This document shows, in pieces, positions 15,931-24,224 of a DNA stretch of 64,000 bases; within the stretch, counting starts at the first letter, position 1; each line of letters opens with the position of its first letter. A model generated the notes under the pieces. It had not been told where the DNA came from, did not search any database, and worked only from the letters and a program-made list of their open reading frames with translations. Position numbers and translations under genes: made by a program. The DNA lies in assembly GCF_042677865.1 (NCBI RefSeq), contig NZ_JBHUDD010000008.1:1-64000 (forward strand). The letters run 5' to 3'. The DNA comes from Lutimaribacter salitolerans (GTDB taxonomy: Bacteria; Pseudomonadota; Alphaproteobacteria; Rhodobacterales; Rhodobacteraceae).

Positions 15931-15976
15931 CCGAATTTTCATGAAAATTCGGAAAATTTTCCTATATTGGAAAATT
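15931..15976. promoter_or_regulatory. Nested palindromes upstream of the PatB gene
   Basis: A perfect 22-base palindrome at 15931-15952 (left half CCGAATTTTCA) is followed by a 12-base palindrome GGAAAATTTTCC at 15951-15962 and another GGAAAATT at 15969-15976. The GAAAATT/AATTTTC half-site occurs five times in 46 bases of otherwise GC-rich DNA. It looks like a multi-site operator, possibly of Lrp/AsnC type. It lies 123 bases before the PatB start. Confidence 0.65.
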
Positions 15977-16098
15977 ACTTCAGAACATACCTCCAATTCC
16001 TGCAAATTAATCAGAATAATTCCCCGAAGCTGCAGCCGCCCTACCCGTCCAGCGCGCCTGTGGCTACTCTAGCCCCAATCGCGTACCAGGAGACAGGC

Positions 16099-17268
16099 AT
16101 GAATTTCGACCAGCGAATTGACCGCATCGGCACACATTCGGTGAAATGGGACATGATGGAGCAGATCTATGGCGTGCCCGCCGATGAGGGCATCCCCATG
16201 TGGGTGGCCGACATGGATTTCGCTGCCCCCGATTGCATCCAGAACGCGGTGCAGAAGATGCGCGATCATGGCGTCTATGGTTACTACGGCGACGACGCGG
16301 CCTATCGCGCGGCGATCTGCTGGTGGATGGACACGCGCCACGGTTGGACGGTCGATCCGGCGGCGATCTTTACCACCCACGGTCTGGTCAACGGCACGGC
16401 GATGTGCGTGGACACCTTCACGCAGCCCGGCGATGGCGTGGTGCTTACCACACCAGTCTACCACGCATTTGCCAAGGTCATCAAAGCCAACAACCGCCGG
16501 GTGATCGAATGCGACCTGACCAACACTGACGGTCTCTATGAGATGGATTTCGACGCCTGGGATGCGCAGATGGACGGCTCGGCGCGGATGTTCATCCTGT
16601 GCTCGCCGCACAACCCCGGCGGCCGCGTCTGGACCAGGGCGGAACTGGAGGGCGTGGCCGATTTCTGCCGCCGTCACGACCTGATCCTTGTGTCAGACGA
16701 GATCCATCACGATCTGGTCTATCCCGGCCAGAGCCATACGCCGATGGCCCTGATCGACGGCGTCGCCGACCGGCTGGTGATGATGACCGCCACCACCAAG
16801 ACCTTCAACATTGCGGGCAGCCATGCGGGCAACGTTATCATCCCCGATCCGGTCCTGCGCCAGAAATTCGCCGACCGCATGATGGGGCTGGGCCTGTCGC
16901 CCAACTCGTTCGGGCTGTTCATGGCCGAGGCCGCGTATTCCCCCGAAGGTGCTGCATGGGTCGATGCGCTGATGGACTATCTGGATGGCAACCGGAAACT
17001 CTGGGATGCGGGCGTGAACGCCATACCGGGGCTGACATCCATGCCGCTTGAGGCAACGTATCTGGCCTGGGTCGATTTCTCGGGCACCGGCATGTCGCGC
17101 GAGGAGTTTACCGCCCGCGTCGAGAAACAGGCGCGCATCGCCGTCAACCACGGCACGACATTCGGTTCGGGTGGCAAGAATTTCCTGCGCTTCAACCTCG
17201 CAACGCCCCGCGCGCTGGTGGTCGAGGCGGTGGAACGGTTGCAGGCGGCATTCTCCGATCTGCAATAA
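16099..17268 (+). CDS. MalY/PatB family PLP-dependent cystathionine beta-lyase/aminotransferase
   Basis: The 389-residue fold-type I PLP enzyme is most like the MalY/PatB C-S lyases, which split cystathionine or cysteine conjugates to a thiol, pyruvate and ammonia. Signatures are PMWVADMDFAAPDCI near the start, LCSPHNPGGRVWTRAEL, VSDEIHHDLVYPG and the PLP lysine Lys234 in ATTKTFNIAGSHAGN. AGGAGAC precedes the ATG at 16099. It is a single gene behind an unusually AT-rich, palindrome-rich control region, which suggests tight regulation. Confidence 0.9.
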   Translation: MNFDQRIDRIGTHSVKWDMMEQIYGVPADEGIPMWVADMDFAAPDCIQNAVQKMRDHGVYGYYGDDAAYRAAICWWMDTRHGWTVDPAAIFTTHGLVNGTAMCVDTFTQPGDGVVLTTPVYHAFAKVIKANNRRVIECDLTNTDGLYEMDFDAWDAQMDGSARMFILCSPHNPGGRVWTRAELEGVADFCRRHDLILVSDEIHHDLVYPGQSHTPMALIDGVADRLVMMTATTKTFNIAGSHAGNVIIPDPVLRQKFADRMMGLGLSPNSFGLFMAEAAYSPEGAAWVDALMDYLDGNRKLWDAGVNAIPGLTSMPLEATYLAWVDFSGTGMSREEFTARVEKQARIAVNHGTTFGSGGKNFLRFNLATPRALVVEAVERLQAAFSDLQ

Positions 17269-17291
17269 CCCGATCACACACTCGTTTATGG

Positions 17292-17315
17292 GGCCCCGGA
17301 CACCGATCCGGGGCC
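17292..17315. terminator. Hairpin between convergent PatB and DsrE-like genes
   Basis: GGCCCCGGA (17292-17300) and TCCGGGGCC (17307-17315) form a 9-base stem around a 6-base loop in the 60-base convergent gap. No clear T-run, so termination is inferred from position. Confidence 0.5.
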
Positions 17316-17328
17316 ACCCCGCCCCCGG

Positions 17329-17769
17329 TCAGGGCCGCAGATACGCGTAGCCATCGTATTGAAGCTCCATCAGCCGCACCGCACCCGACGGCACCTCGAC
17401 CGCCTCTGACACCAGCGGCACATCGGTCTGCATCTTCTGCTGCATCGCCTGCACCGTGTTCAGGCAGACCGAGAAGGTGATGTTGTCCATTTCCAGCGAC
17501 ATGATCGAAATGCGGTCTTTCACCGGCGAGGTGTCCTGACGCAGCATATGCACGCCGGGACCATAGGTGACGATCTCGATCACCACCTCCTGTCCCAACC
17601 CCTCGTAGTGCTTGGCGATGTTTGCGGCGTTGTTCAGCGCCATGTTCATGGTCTGGACGTTGTCCTCGTCCACATGGATCGCCACCTTCGCGGATGGTTC
17701 TGCAAAGGCCAGGGTTGCCGACAGGCTCAGAACGGCGGCAAGCGCCGTGGCGCGGGTCTTGAATGTCAT
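17329..17769 (-). CDS. Periplasmic DsrE-family-like protein
   Basis: The 146-residue product has a signal peptide (cleavage near AFAEPS, residue 23). The domain resembles the DsrE/DsrF-like fold, with KVAIHVDEDNVQTMNMALNNAANI then VEIVTYGPGVHML and a single conserved Cys in FSVCLNTVQAMQQK. This layout (Rossmann-like strand, second strand, lone Cys) is typical of exported DsrE proteins linked to sulfur relay or redox roles. The partner is unknown. Start at 17769 fits the signal peptide, and AGGATA precedes it. Confidence 0.75.
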   Translation of the reverse strand: MTFKTRATALAAVLSLSATLAFAEPSAKVAIHVDEDNVQTMNMALNNAANIAKHYEGLGQEVVIEIVTYGPGVHMLRQDTSPVKDRISIMSLEMDNITFSVCLNTVQAMQQKMQTDVPLVSEAVEVPSGAVRLMELQYDGYAYLRP

Positions 17770-17829
17770 GTTGGTATCCTCCCTTGACCGCGCGATGAAA
17801 CCCATCATCGCATGCGAATGCAAGAATGT

Positions 17830-18279
17830 TCAGCGCCTCTGCGCGAAGAACGCTTTCAGCAGCGCCTCGGCCTCGGCCCCTGAGATGCCGTCATAGACCT
17901 CGGGGGCATGATGGCATTGCGGATGCGAAAACACCCGCGCGCCATGGGTCACGCCACCCGATTTGGGATCGCCCGCGCCAAAATACAGCCGCCCGATCCG
18001 GGCAAATGAAATCGCCGCCGCGCACATCGGGCAAGGCTCCAGCGTGACATACAGATCATGGCCCGGCAGCCGTTCCTGACCCAGCGCGGCACAGGCGGCG
18101 CGGATCGCCAGAACCTCGGCATGGGCGGTGGGGTCGTGCAATTCGCGTGTGCGGTTGCCCGCCTGTGCCACCACGCGGCCATCCGGGGCCACGACGACCG
18201 CGCCCACCGGCACCTCGCCGCGATCCCCGGCGGCGCGCGCCTGATCCAGCGCCGCCTGCATATGGCTGACAAACTCCAT
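17830..18279 (-). CDS. tadA: tRNA adenosine(34) deaminase TadA
   Basis: The 149-residue deaminase converts wobble adenosine to inosine in tRNA-Arg(ACG). The zinc/catalytic signature is complete: HAE (His53, Glu55) and PCPMC (Cys83, Cys86). The segment ALDQARAAGDRGEVPVGAVVV is typical of bacterial TadA. Start at ATG 18279; longer frames lack family similarity. It is divergent from rluB with about 60 bases between starts. Confidence 0.95.
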   Translation of the reverse strand: MEFVSHMQAALDQARAAGDRGEVPVGAVVVAPDGRVVAQAGNRTRELHDPTAHAEVLAIRAACAALGQERLPGHDLYVTLEPCPMCAAAISFARIGRLYFGAGDPKSGGVTHGARVFSHPQCHHAPEVYDGISGAEAEALLKAFFAQRR

Positions 18280-18341
18280 CCCGTGCAGATGCCCTGCAAT
18301 CCACGCTTTCGCAAGTCCGCGGATTGCGGCATATACCGGCC

Positions 18342-19382
18342 ATGACAGACACACCCAAACAGGGCGATCGCATCGCCAAGGTCATTGCCCGCGCGGGCGT
18401 CGCCAGCCGCCGCGAGGCCGAGCGCCTGATCGAGGTCGGCCGCGTCAGCGTGAATGGCAAGACCATCGACAGCCCGGCGCTGAATGTCACGCCACGCGAC
18501 CGCGTCGTTGTGGACGGCAAACCGCTGGCCGCCCCCGAGCCGCCGCGCGTCTGGCTGTATCACAAGCCCACCGGGCTGGTCAGCACCAACAGCGACGAAC
18601 AGGGGCGCGAGACCATTTTCGATGCCCTGCCCCCCGAATTGCCACGGGTGATGAGCGTGGGGCGGCTTGACCTGAATTCGGAAGGGTTGCTGTTGCTGAC
18701 CAACGATGGCGGGGTCAAGCGCAAGCTGGAACTGCCCAGCACCGGCTGGCTGCGCCGCTACCGGGTCCGCGTCAACGGCCGGGTGGACGAGGCGATGCTG
18801 GAGCCACTGCGAAAGGGCATCGTGGCCGATGGCGAGCGGTTTCAGCCGATGGAGGTCACGCTGGACCGCCAGCAAGGCGCAAACGCCTGGCTGACCATCG
18901 GTATCCGCGAGGGCAAGAACCGCGAAATCCGCCGCGCAATGGAAGAGGTCGGGCTGAACGTCAACCGCCTGATTCGCGTCTCATACGGGCCGTTTCAGTT
19001 GGGCAACCTGGCGCGCGGCGCGGTCGAAGAGGTCCGGCGCAAGATCCTGCGCGATCAGCTTGGCCTGACCTCTGCCGAGATGGGCGATGATCCGGCGGAA
19101 AAACCCGCAGGCAAGACCGTGCGCCGCCCTGCGCGCGGCCCGGCCAAGCCGACGCAAGGCGCTGTGCGGGCCGGTGGGCCCGGCCCCGCGGGCAAAGGTG
19201 CGGGCGGCAAGACCCCCGGCCCTCGCAATGCCGGTGCCGGCGCGCCGCCGCGCGGCAAAACCGGCGGCCCTGCAGACAAGCGCCCTGGCACAGGGCCGCG
19301 CGGCAAATCTCCGGGCGGCGGCGCAGGGACTGTCGCCAAAGACCCCCGCCCAGCCCCCAAGGGCGGCAAAACCCGCCGGTAA
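18342..19382 (+). CDS. rluB: Ribosomal large subunit pseudouridine synthase RluB-like, with a basic low-complexity tail
   Basis: The 346-residue product has an S4 RNA-binding domain (about 10-60) and an RsuA/RluB-type pseudouridine synthase domain with catalytic Asp110 in MSVGRLDLNSEGLLLLTNDG. The NREIRRAMEEVGLNVNRLIR block follows. It probably makes the RluB pseudouridine in 23S rRNA. Residues from about 245 on are a disordered tail of Gly, Pro, Lys, Arg and Ala, common in alphaproteobacterial members and probably RNA-binding. The ATG at 18342 matches the family start. Confidence 0.92.
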   Translation: MTDTPKQGDRIAKVIARAGVASRREAERLIEVGRVSVNGKTIDSPALNVTPRDRVVVDGKPLAAPEPPRVWLYHKPTGLVSTNSDEQGRETIFDALPPELPRVMSVGRLDLNSEGLLLLTNDGGVKRKLELPSTGWLRRYRVRVNGRVDEAMLEPLRKGIVADGERFQPMEVTLDRQQGANAWLTIGIREGKNREIRRAMEEVGLNVNRLIRVSYGPFQLGNLARGAVEEVRRKILRDQLGLTSAEMGDDPAEKPAGKTVRRPARGPAKPTQGAVRAGGPGPAGKGAGGKTPGPRNAGAGAPPRGKTGGPADKRPGTGPRGKSPGGGAGTVAKDPRPAPKGGKTRR

Positions 19383-19462
19383 TGGTCCCGCTGCCATCTT
19401 CCCCCTAGCAAGCAGGCCGTCGATCCCCTAGCTTTTGCATGAGCTTTTTCCAAGGGGGGCGC

Positions 19463-19546
19463 ATGTCGGGGACCGGATTGCAGAAACTGTCCTATGTTCT
19501 GCTTGTCACATTGATGCTCTATGTCGCCCTCGCAGGGGGAGGTTAG
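19463..19546 (+). CDS. 27-residue membrane microprotein at the head of the XpaC-TelA cluster
   Basis: A short frame with a strong ribosome site (AAGGGGGGC) begins at ATG 19463 and ends with TAG at 19544-19546. The peptide is a short polar start, then one hydrophobic helix (LSYVLLVTLMLYVALA) and GGG. The XpaC gene ATG follows two bases after the stop, as expected for a translated leader gene. It may be a single-pass membrane subunit of the cluster. No family is recognised; the evidence is ribosome site, composition and spacing. Confidence 0.55.
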   Translation: MSGTGLQKLSYVLLVTLMLYVALAGGG

Positions 19547-19548
19547 GC

Positions 19549-20430
19549 ATGGCACAGCGGTACGGCGGCAAGTACAGCCCCGGTGGCGAGAACGGCAACG
19601 ATCCGGCCACCCCCGGCCCTTATCACGGGGCCAAGGCCAGCCGTGCGGGCGCGCGGGTCAATCTGCTGTTCGTGTTCCCGCTGCCGCTGATCTGGCAGGC
19701 TTTCACCTCTGATCCCGTGCAGATGGCGCAGTATCTGGTGGCGCTGGGGCTGCTGATGCTCGCCGCATGGATGACCCGCGAGGGCGTTCTGGCGCACGAG
19801 GCATATGACGCCCGCAAGGTCGCCCGCCGCCCCGGTGTGCCGCGCAAGATCTTCGGCTCGGTCCTGACCGGGCTTGGCCTGGGCGTGGCGGGGTTTGCGG
19901 GCTTCGGCCCGCTTGAGGCGGCGATCTTCACCGTTCTGGGCACCGTGCTGCACAGCCTGTCCTTCGGGCTTGATCCGCTGGCGGACAAGGGGATGGAGGG
20001 CATCGACCAGTTCCAGACCGAGCGTGTGGCCCGCGCCGTGGACGAGGCCGAGGCATACCTGGCCGCCATGACCGACGCCATCCGGCGCGCGGGCGATCGC
20101 GGCGTGCTGGACCGGCTGACCCGGTTTCAGGCCGTCGTGCGCGAGATGCTGCGCACGGTCGAGGATGATCCGCGCGACCTGACCGCCGCGCGCAGGTTCA
20201 TGGGCGTCTACCTGATGGGGGCACGCGATGCCTCGGTCAAGTTTGCGGACATCTATGTGCGCAACAAGAGCGCAAAGGCGAAATCCGATTACCTGATGCT
20301 GCTGACCGACCTGGAGGAACAGTTCAACGCCAAGACGCGGCGTCTGCTGCTGGACGATCACAGCGACCTGACCATTGAAATCGACGTGCTGCGCGACCGT
20401 TTGCAGCGCGAAGGCGTGCGGACCGAGTAA
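19549..20430 (+). CDS. XpaC-like 5-bromo-4-chloroindolyl phosphate hydrolysis family protein
   Basis: The 293-residue product has a polar N-terminus, two hydrophobic segments at about 39-50 and 58-75 and two more around 105-140. A long helical cytoplasmic part follows (GIDQFQTERVARAVDEAEAY ... DLEEQFNAKTRRLLLDDHSDLTIEIDVLRDRL). This is the XpaC pattern. XpaC proteins are usually encoded beside TelA, as here (stop to start 32 bases). Molecular function is unresolved; the family name comes from an assay phenotype. It starts directly after the microprotein frame. Confidence 0.8.
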   Translation: MAQRYGGKYSPGGENGNDPATPGPYHGAKASRAGARVNLLFVFPLPLIWQAFTSDPVQMAQYLVALGLLMLAAWMTREGVLAHEAYDARKVARRPGVPRKIFGSVLTGLGLGVAGFAGFGPLEAAIFTVLGTVLHSLSFGLDPLADKGMEGIDQFQTERVARAVDEAEAYLAAMTDAIRRAGDRGVLDRLTRFQAVVREMLRTVEDDPRDLTAARRFMGVYLMGARDASVKFADIYVRNKSAKAKSDYLMLLTDLEEQFNAKTRRLLLDDHSDLTIEIDVLRDRLQREGVRTE

Positions 20431-20462
20431 CCGCGAATTTTACCGTAAGGGGAAAACCGACC

Positions 20463-21662
20463 ATGTCGACAGAAACGCAGAAAAAGGCGCAGGACGCGCT
20501 GCCGCTGGTGGAAGAAGTGAACGCAGTTGTCCTGCCCGAACCGGGCCGCGCCGACGAGGTCGTGTCGCTGGAGCAGGCCGATCCGCAGGTCGGCAGCGAA
20601 ATCCGCCGCCGCATGGACGAGATCGACATGGCCGACACCAACTCGATCGTCTCTTTCGGCTCGGCCGCGCAGGCGGAACTGCAGGAAATCAGCCAGTCCA
20701 TGCTGCAGGGCGTGCGCAACAAGGATGTGGGACCCGCAGGCGACAGTCTGCGCGGGATCGTCACCACGATCCGGGGTTTTTCCGTCTCGGAACTGGATGT
20801 GCGCCGCGAGCGCAGCTGGTGGGAAAAGCTGCTGGGCCGCGCCGCCCCCTTTGCCAAGTTCACCGCCAAGTTCGAAGAGGTGCAGGGCCAGATCGACCGG
20901 ATCACCGACGAGTTGCTGCGCCACGAGCATGTGCTGCTGAAAGACATCAAGTCGCTGGACATGCTGTATGAAAAGACGCTGGCGTTCTATGACGAGCTGG
21001 CGCTGTACATCTCGGCCGGCGAGGCCAAGCTGGCCGAACTGGACGGCACCACCATTCCCGCCAAGGAGGCCGAGGTTCAGGCCGCGCCGGAAAACGACCA
21101 GGTGATGAAGGCGCAGGAGCTGCGCGACCTGCGCGCCGCGCGCGACGATCTGGAGCGCCGGGTGCATGACCTCAAACTCACGCGGCAGGTGACGATGCAG
21201 TCGCTGCCCTCGATCCGGCTGGTGCAGGAGAACGACAAGTCGCTGGTGACCAAGATCAACAGCACGCTGGTCAACACCGTGCCCCTGTGGGAGACCCAGC
21301 TTGCACAGGCCGTCACGATCCAGCGCAGCGCCGAGGCCGCATCGGCGGTACGCGACGCCAACGACCTGACCAACGAGTTGCTGACCGCCAATGCCCAGAA
21401 CCTGCGCGACAGCAACCGCATGATCCGTCAGGAGATGGAGCGCGGGGTGTTCGACATCGAAGCCGTCAAGCAGGCCAACGCCGACCTTATCGGCACAATC
21501 CAGGAATCGCTTCAGATCGCCGACGAGGGCAAGGCCCGCCGCGCCCAGGCCGAGGAAGAGCTGAAAAAGATGGAGGCGGAATTGCGCGACACCCTGTCCA
21601 GCGCAAAGGCGCGCAAGGATGGTGTGGGCGACAATGCCGGCACCGCCGTGCCGCAGGCCTGA
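20463..21662 (+). CDS. TelA family toxic anion resistance protein
   Basis: The 399-residue TelA-family protein is largely alpha-helical with long coiled-coil stretches. It contains NSIVSFGSAAQAELQEISQSML, WWEKLLGRAAPFAKFTAKFEEVQGQIDRI and LARAVTIQRSAEAASAVRDANDLTNELLTANAQ-like blocks typical of the family. TelA proteins are linked to tellurite and cell-envelope stress resistance, often with XpaC; mechanism unknown. The preceding base run TAAGGGGAAAACC is a ribosome site for the ATG at 20463. Next gene begins six bases after its stop. Confidence 0.92.
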   Translation: MSTETQKKAQDALPLVEEVNAVVLPEPGRADEVVSLEQADPQVGSEIRRRMDEIDMADTNSIVSFGSAAQAELQEISQSMLQGVRNKDVGPAGDSLRGIVTTIRGFSVSELDVRRERSWWEKLLGRAAPFAKFTAKFEEVQGQIDRITDELLRHEHVLLKDIKSLDMLYEKTLAFYDELALYISAGEAKLAELDGTTIPAKEAEVQAAPENDQVMKAQELRDLRAARDDLERRVHDLKLTRQVTMQSLPSIRLVQENDKSLVTKINSTLVNTVPLWETQLAQAVTIQRSAEAASAVRDANDLTNELLTANAQNLRDSNRMIRQEMERGVFDIEAVKQANADLIGTIQESLQIADEGKARRAQAEEELKKMEAELRDTLSSAKARKDGVGDNAGTAVPQA

Positions 21663-21668
21663 TACCTC

Positions 21669-22628
21669 ATGCGGCGGACGGCTTCCATCTTCGCGCTGAC
21701 AGGGGCCATGGCCCTTGTCGGCTGCACCGATGCAACGATGGCGCCGCCAACCTCGGCGCGCCCCGAACTGCGCCCGACGCCCGCCGCGATCACCGCACCC
21801 GTGCCGCCGCGCGCCGAGCCGTCCTCCGCCAGCGCCGCGCTCAGCACCTATTATGCGCGCGCGCAGGCCGATCTGCAGGCACGGGGCCTGCTGCGCACCG
21901 ATGGCGGCAGGGTCGACACGCCCTTTGACGCCGAAACGCTGATCCGCAACTTCGAGACGCTGGCGTTTTATGACGAATACGAACGCGGTCGGGGTCTGAC
22001 CCCGGCCCGCAACGTGTCGGGCAACCTGCGCCGCTGGGAAGATCCGGTGCGCATGACAATCGAGTTCGGTGCCAGCGTGCCGCCCGAACAGCGCACCGCC
22101 GACCGCGCGGTGATCAATGGCTACGCCGACCGGCTGGCGCGGGTCACCGGCCACCCGATCTCGACCGGGGCCGACGGCAACTTCTACGTGATGGTGCTGG
22201 GCGAGGACGACCGCGTCGCCGCCCTGCCCCGGATACAGTCCATCGTGCCCAACATGAACCCGGCGACGCTGCGGATCATCCGTGACATCCCGCGCTCGAT
22301 CCATTGTCTGGTGATCGCGTTTTCCGACGTCGAGAACGATTTCGTCTATCGCAAGGCCATCGCCATCATGCGTGCCGAGCATCCCCCCCTGCTGCGCCGC
22401 TCCTGCGTGCACGAGGAACTGGCCCAGGGGCTGGGGCTGGCCAATGACAGCCCGCGCGCGCGCCCGTCGATCTTCAACGATGACGACGAATTCGCGCTGC
22501 TGACCACCCATGACGAAATGCTGCTGCAAATGCTCTATGACCCGCGCCTGACGCCCGGCATGACGCTGGATCAGGCACGCCCGATCTTTACCAGGATTGC
22601 ACGCGAGCTGGCCGGCGGATCATCGTAG
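21669..22628 (+). CDS. DUF2927 lipoprotein
   Basis: The 319-residue product has a lipoprotein signal with lipobox MALVGC (Cys19), then a Pro/Ala-rich linker. A DUF2927 domain follows. The hallmark CVHEELAQGLGLANDS and the SIFNDDDEFALLTTHDEMLLQMLYDPRLTPGMT tail are present. The HEE plus downstream acidic residues look like a zinc-metallopeptidase site, which is inference. It is probably anchored in the outer or inner membrane facing the periplasm. Overlap-free spacing of six bases to telA and 42 to the SPFH gene fits one operon. Confidence 0.85.
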   Translation: MRRTASIFALTGAMALVGCTDATMAPPTSARPELRPTPAAITAPVPPRAEPSSASAALSTYYARAQADLQARGLLRTDGGRVDTPFDAETLIRNFETLAFYDEYERGRGLTPARNVSGNLRRWEDPVRMTIEFGASVPPEQRTADRAVINGYADRLARVTGHPISTGADGNFYVMVLGEDDRVAALPRIQSIVPNMNPATLRIIRDIPRSIHCLVIAFSDVENDFVYRKAIAIMRAEHPPLLRRSCVHEELAQGLGLANDSPRARPSIFNDDDEFALLTTHDEMLLQMLYDPRLTPGMTLDQARPIFTRIARELAGGSS

Positions 22629-22670
22629 AAAACCAGCCCGACAGTGCGGGCGAAGGGAAAGGATTAACCA

Positions 22671-23789
22671 ATGTCAATTTTCGATTTCCTCAGCGGTCAG
22701 TTCATTGACGTCATCCACTGGACCGACGACACCCGCGACACCATGGTCTGGCGGTTCGAGCGTCATGGCCACGAGATCAAGTATGGTGCCAAGCTGACCG
22801 TGCGCGAAGGCCAGTCGGCGGTGTTCATCCACGAGGGGCAGCTGGCCGACGTGTTCACCCCGGGCCTTTATATGCTTGAAACCAACAACATGCCGGTCAT
22901 GACCAGCCTTCAGCACTGGGATCACGGGTTCAAGTCACCGTTCAAGTCGGAAATCTATTTCGTCAACACAACGCGGTTCACCGATCTGAAATGGGGCACC
23001 AAGAATCCGATCATGTGCCGCGATCCCGAATTCGGCCCGGTGCGGTTGCGCGCCTTCGGCACCTATGCGGTACGGGTGACGGATGCCGCGCGGTTCCTGA
23101 CCGAGATCGTGGGCACCGACGGCGAGTTCACCATGGATGAAATCAGCTATCAGATCCGCAACATCATCGTGCACGAGTTTTCACGCACAATAGCGGGCAG
23201 CGGGATTCCCGTTCTGGACATGGCCGCCAACACCCGCGAACTGGGCAAGCTGGTCGCAACCGAGATCACCGCCAAGGTGGCCGAATACGGCCTGTCCATC
23301 CCCGAATTCTACATCGAGAACATCAGCCTGCCGCCTTCGGTCGAGCAGGCTCTGGACAAGCGCACCAGCATGGGTCTTGTGGGCGATCTGAACAAGTTCA
23401 CGCAGTATTCCGCAGCCGAAGCCATGGCCAATGGCGGCGAGGCCGGGGCCGGCATGGGCGCGGGGCTTGGCATGGGCATGGGCATGGCGATGGCCAACCA
23501 GATGGCGCAGACCGGGCCTTGGGGCGCCGCCCCTGCCGCCGCCAGACCCGCAGCACAGCCCGCGCCACCGCCGCCGCCCGTCGAACACGTCTGGCACATC
23601 GCCGTCGGCGGCGAAACCAGGGGTCCGTTTTCCAAGGCCGACATGGGCAAAATGGCCAGCACCGGCGAGATGACCCGCGAAACCTTTGTGTGGACCCCCG
23701 GTCAGGACGGCTGGATGCGGGCCGAGGATGTGCAGGAACTGGCGCAGCTTTTCACCATCCTGCCGCCGCCGCCCCCGCCGGGTGCATGA
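22671..23789 (+). CDS. SPFH-domain (virion core/YdjI-like) protein with C-terminal GYF_2 domain
   Basis: The 372-residue product has an N-terminal SPFH-like domain (residues about 20-240; ITYGAK-like start, WRFERHGHEIKYGAKLTVRE, ENISLPPSVEQALDKRTSMG). A Gly/Met/Ala-rich and Pro/Ala-rich linker follows (about 250-303). A C-terminal GYF_2 domain (about 305-358) has WHIAVGGETRGPFSKADMGKM and FVWTPGQDGW. This architecture is known in YdjI-type proteins beside zinc-ribbon and TelA genes. SPFH scaffolds organise membrane domains; GYF_2 usually binds proline-rich or membrane partners. GGAAAGG precedes the ATG. Confidence 0.87.
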   Translation: MSIFDFLSGQFIDVIHWTDDTRDTMVWRFERHGHEIKYGAKLTVREGQSAVFIHEGQLADVFTPGLYMLETNNMPVMTSLQHWDHGFKSPFKSEIYFVNTTRFTDLKWGTKNPIMCRDPEFGPVRLRAFGTYAVRVTDAARFLTEIVGTDGEFTMDEISYQIRNIIVHEFSRTIAGSGIPVLDMAANTRELGKLVATEITAKVAEYGLSIPEFYIENISLPPSVEQALDKRTSMGLVGDLNKFTQYSAAEAMANGGEAGAGMGAGLGMGMGMAMANQMAQTGPWGAAPAAARPAAQPAPPPPPVEHVWHIAVGGETRGPFSKADMGKMASTGEMTRETFVWTPGQDGWMRAEDVQELAQLFTILPPPPPPGA

Positions 23790-24220
23790 TGCGGGCCACC
23801 CGGCGACGCGGGACGATCTTGCTGCACTGGCTGGTCACGCTGGCGCTGATCCTGATGATGTCGGATGGCGCACGGTTCGCATGGCTCTTGTGGGGGTTCG
23901 TGCTGGCCTGTCTTGGCTTTGCGGCGGTCGGGCTGGTGTTCGGCCTGATGACGCGGCCCGGTCCGAAACTGACCGGGATCATCCGGGCGGCGCACCCGTG
24001 GCTGCACCGCGCGATGTACTGGCTGATGGCGGGCACCGCACTTGTGGTTGCAGCGGACGCTTTGGGCTATGCCACACCGGGCGTCACCGGCGCGCTGGCG
24101 CAGATGGTGCTCTTTTCCGCAGCCTCGCTTCATGCCATCTATCACCTGTGGCGCCACACTGCCCTGCGCGACAACGCCTTGCGCATCATAACCCCGCGCG
24201 CCCTGCACCGATACCTTTAG
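23786..24220 (+). CDS. Four-helix membrane protein, cytochrome b561-like
   Basis: The 144-residue product has four predicted membrane helices (about 12-30, 34-55, 70-92, 100-120). Histidines occur in HWLVTLAL, AAHPWLHRAMYW and HAIYHLWRHTALRD. The pattern of a His in helix 1 and pairs at helix ends resembles di-haem cytochrome b561 proteins, though it is short and divergent. Two ATGs (23786, 23789) are possible; the first overlaps the SPFH stop by four bases. It could carry electrons or simply be a scaffold in this cluster. Confidence 0.7.
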   Translation: MMRATRRRGTILLHWLVTLALILMMSDGARFAWLLWGFVLACLGFAAVGLVFGLMTRPGPKLTGIIRAAHPWLHRAMYWLMAGTALVVAADALGYATPGVTGALAQMVLFSAASLHAIYHLWRHTALRDNALRIITPRALHRYL

Positions 24221-24224
24221 GCCC

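Noticed and set aside
20358..22529. 723-codon minus-strand frame across telA and the DUF2927 gene
   Set aside because: Its length comes from GC-rich codon bias of the two plus-strand genes; the translation shows no motif.
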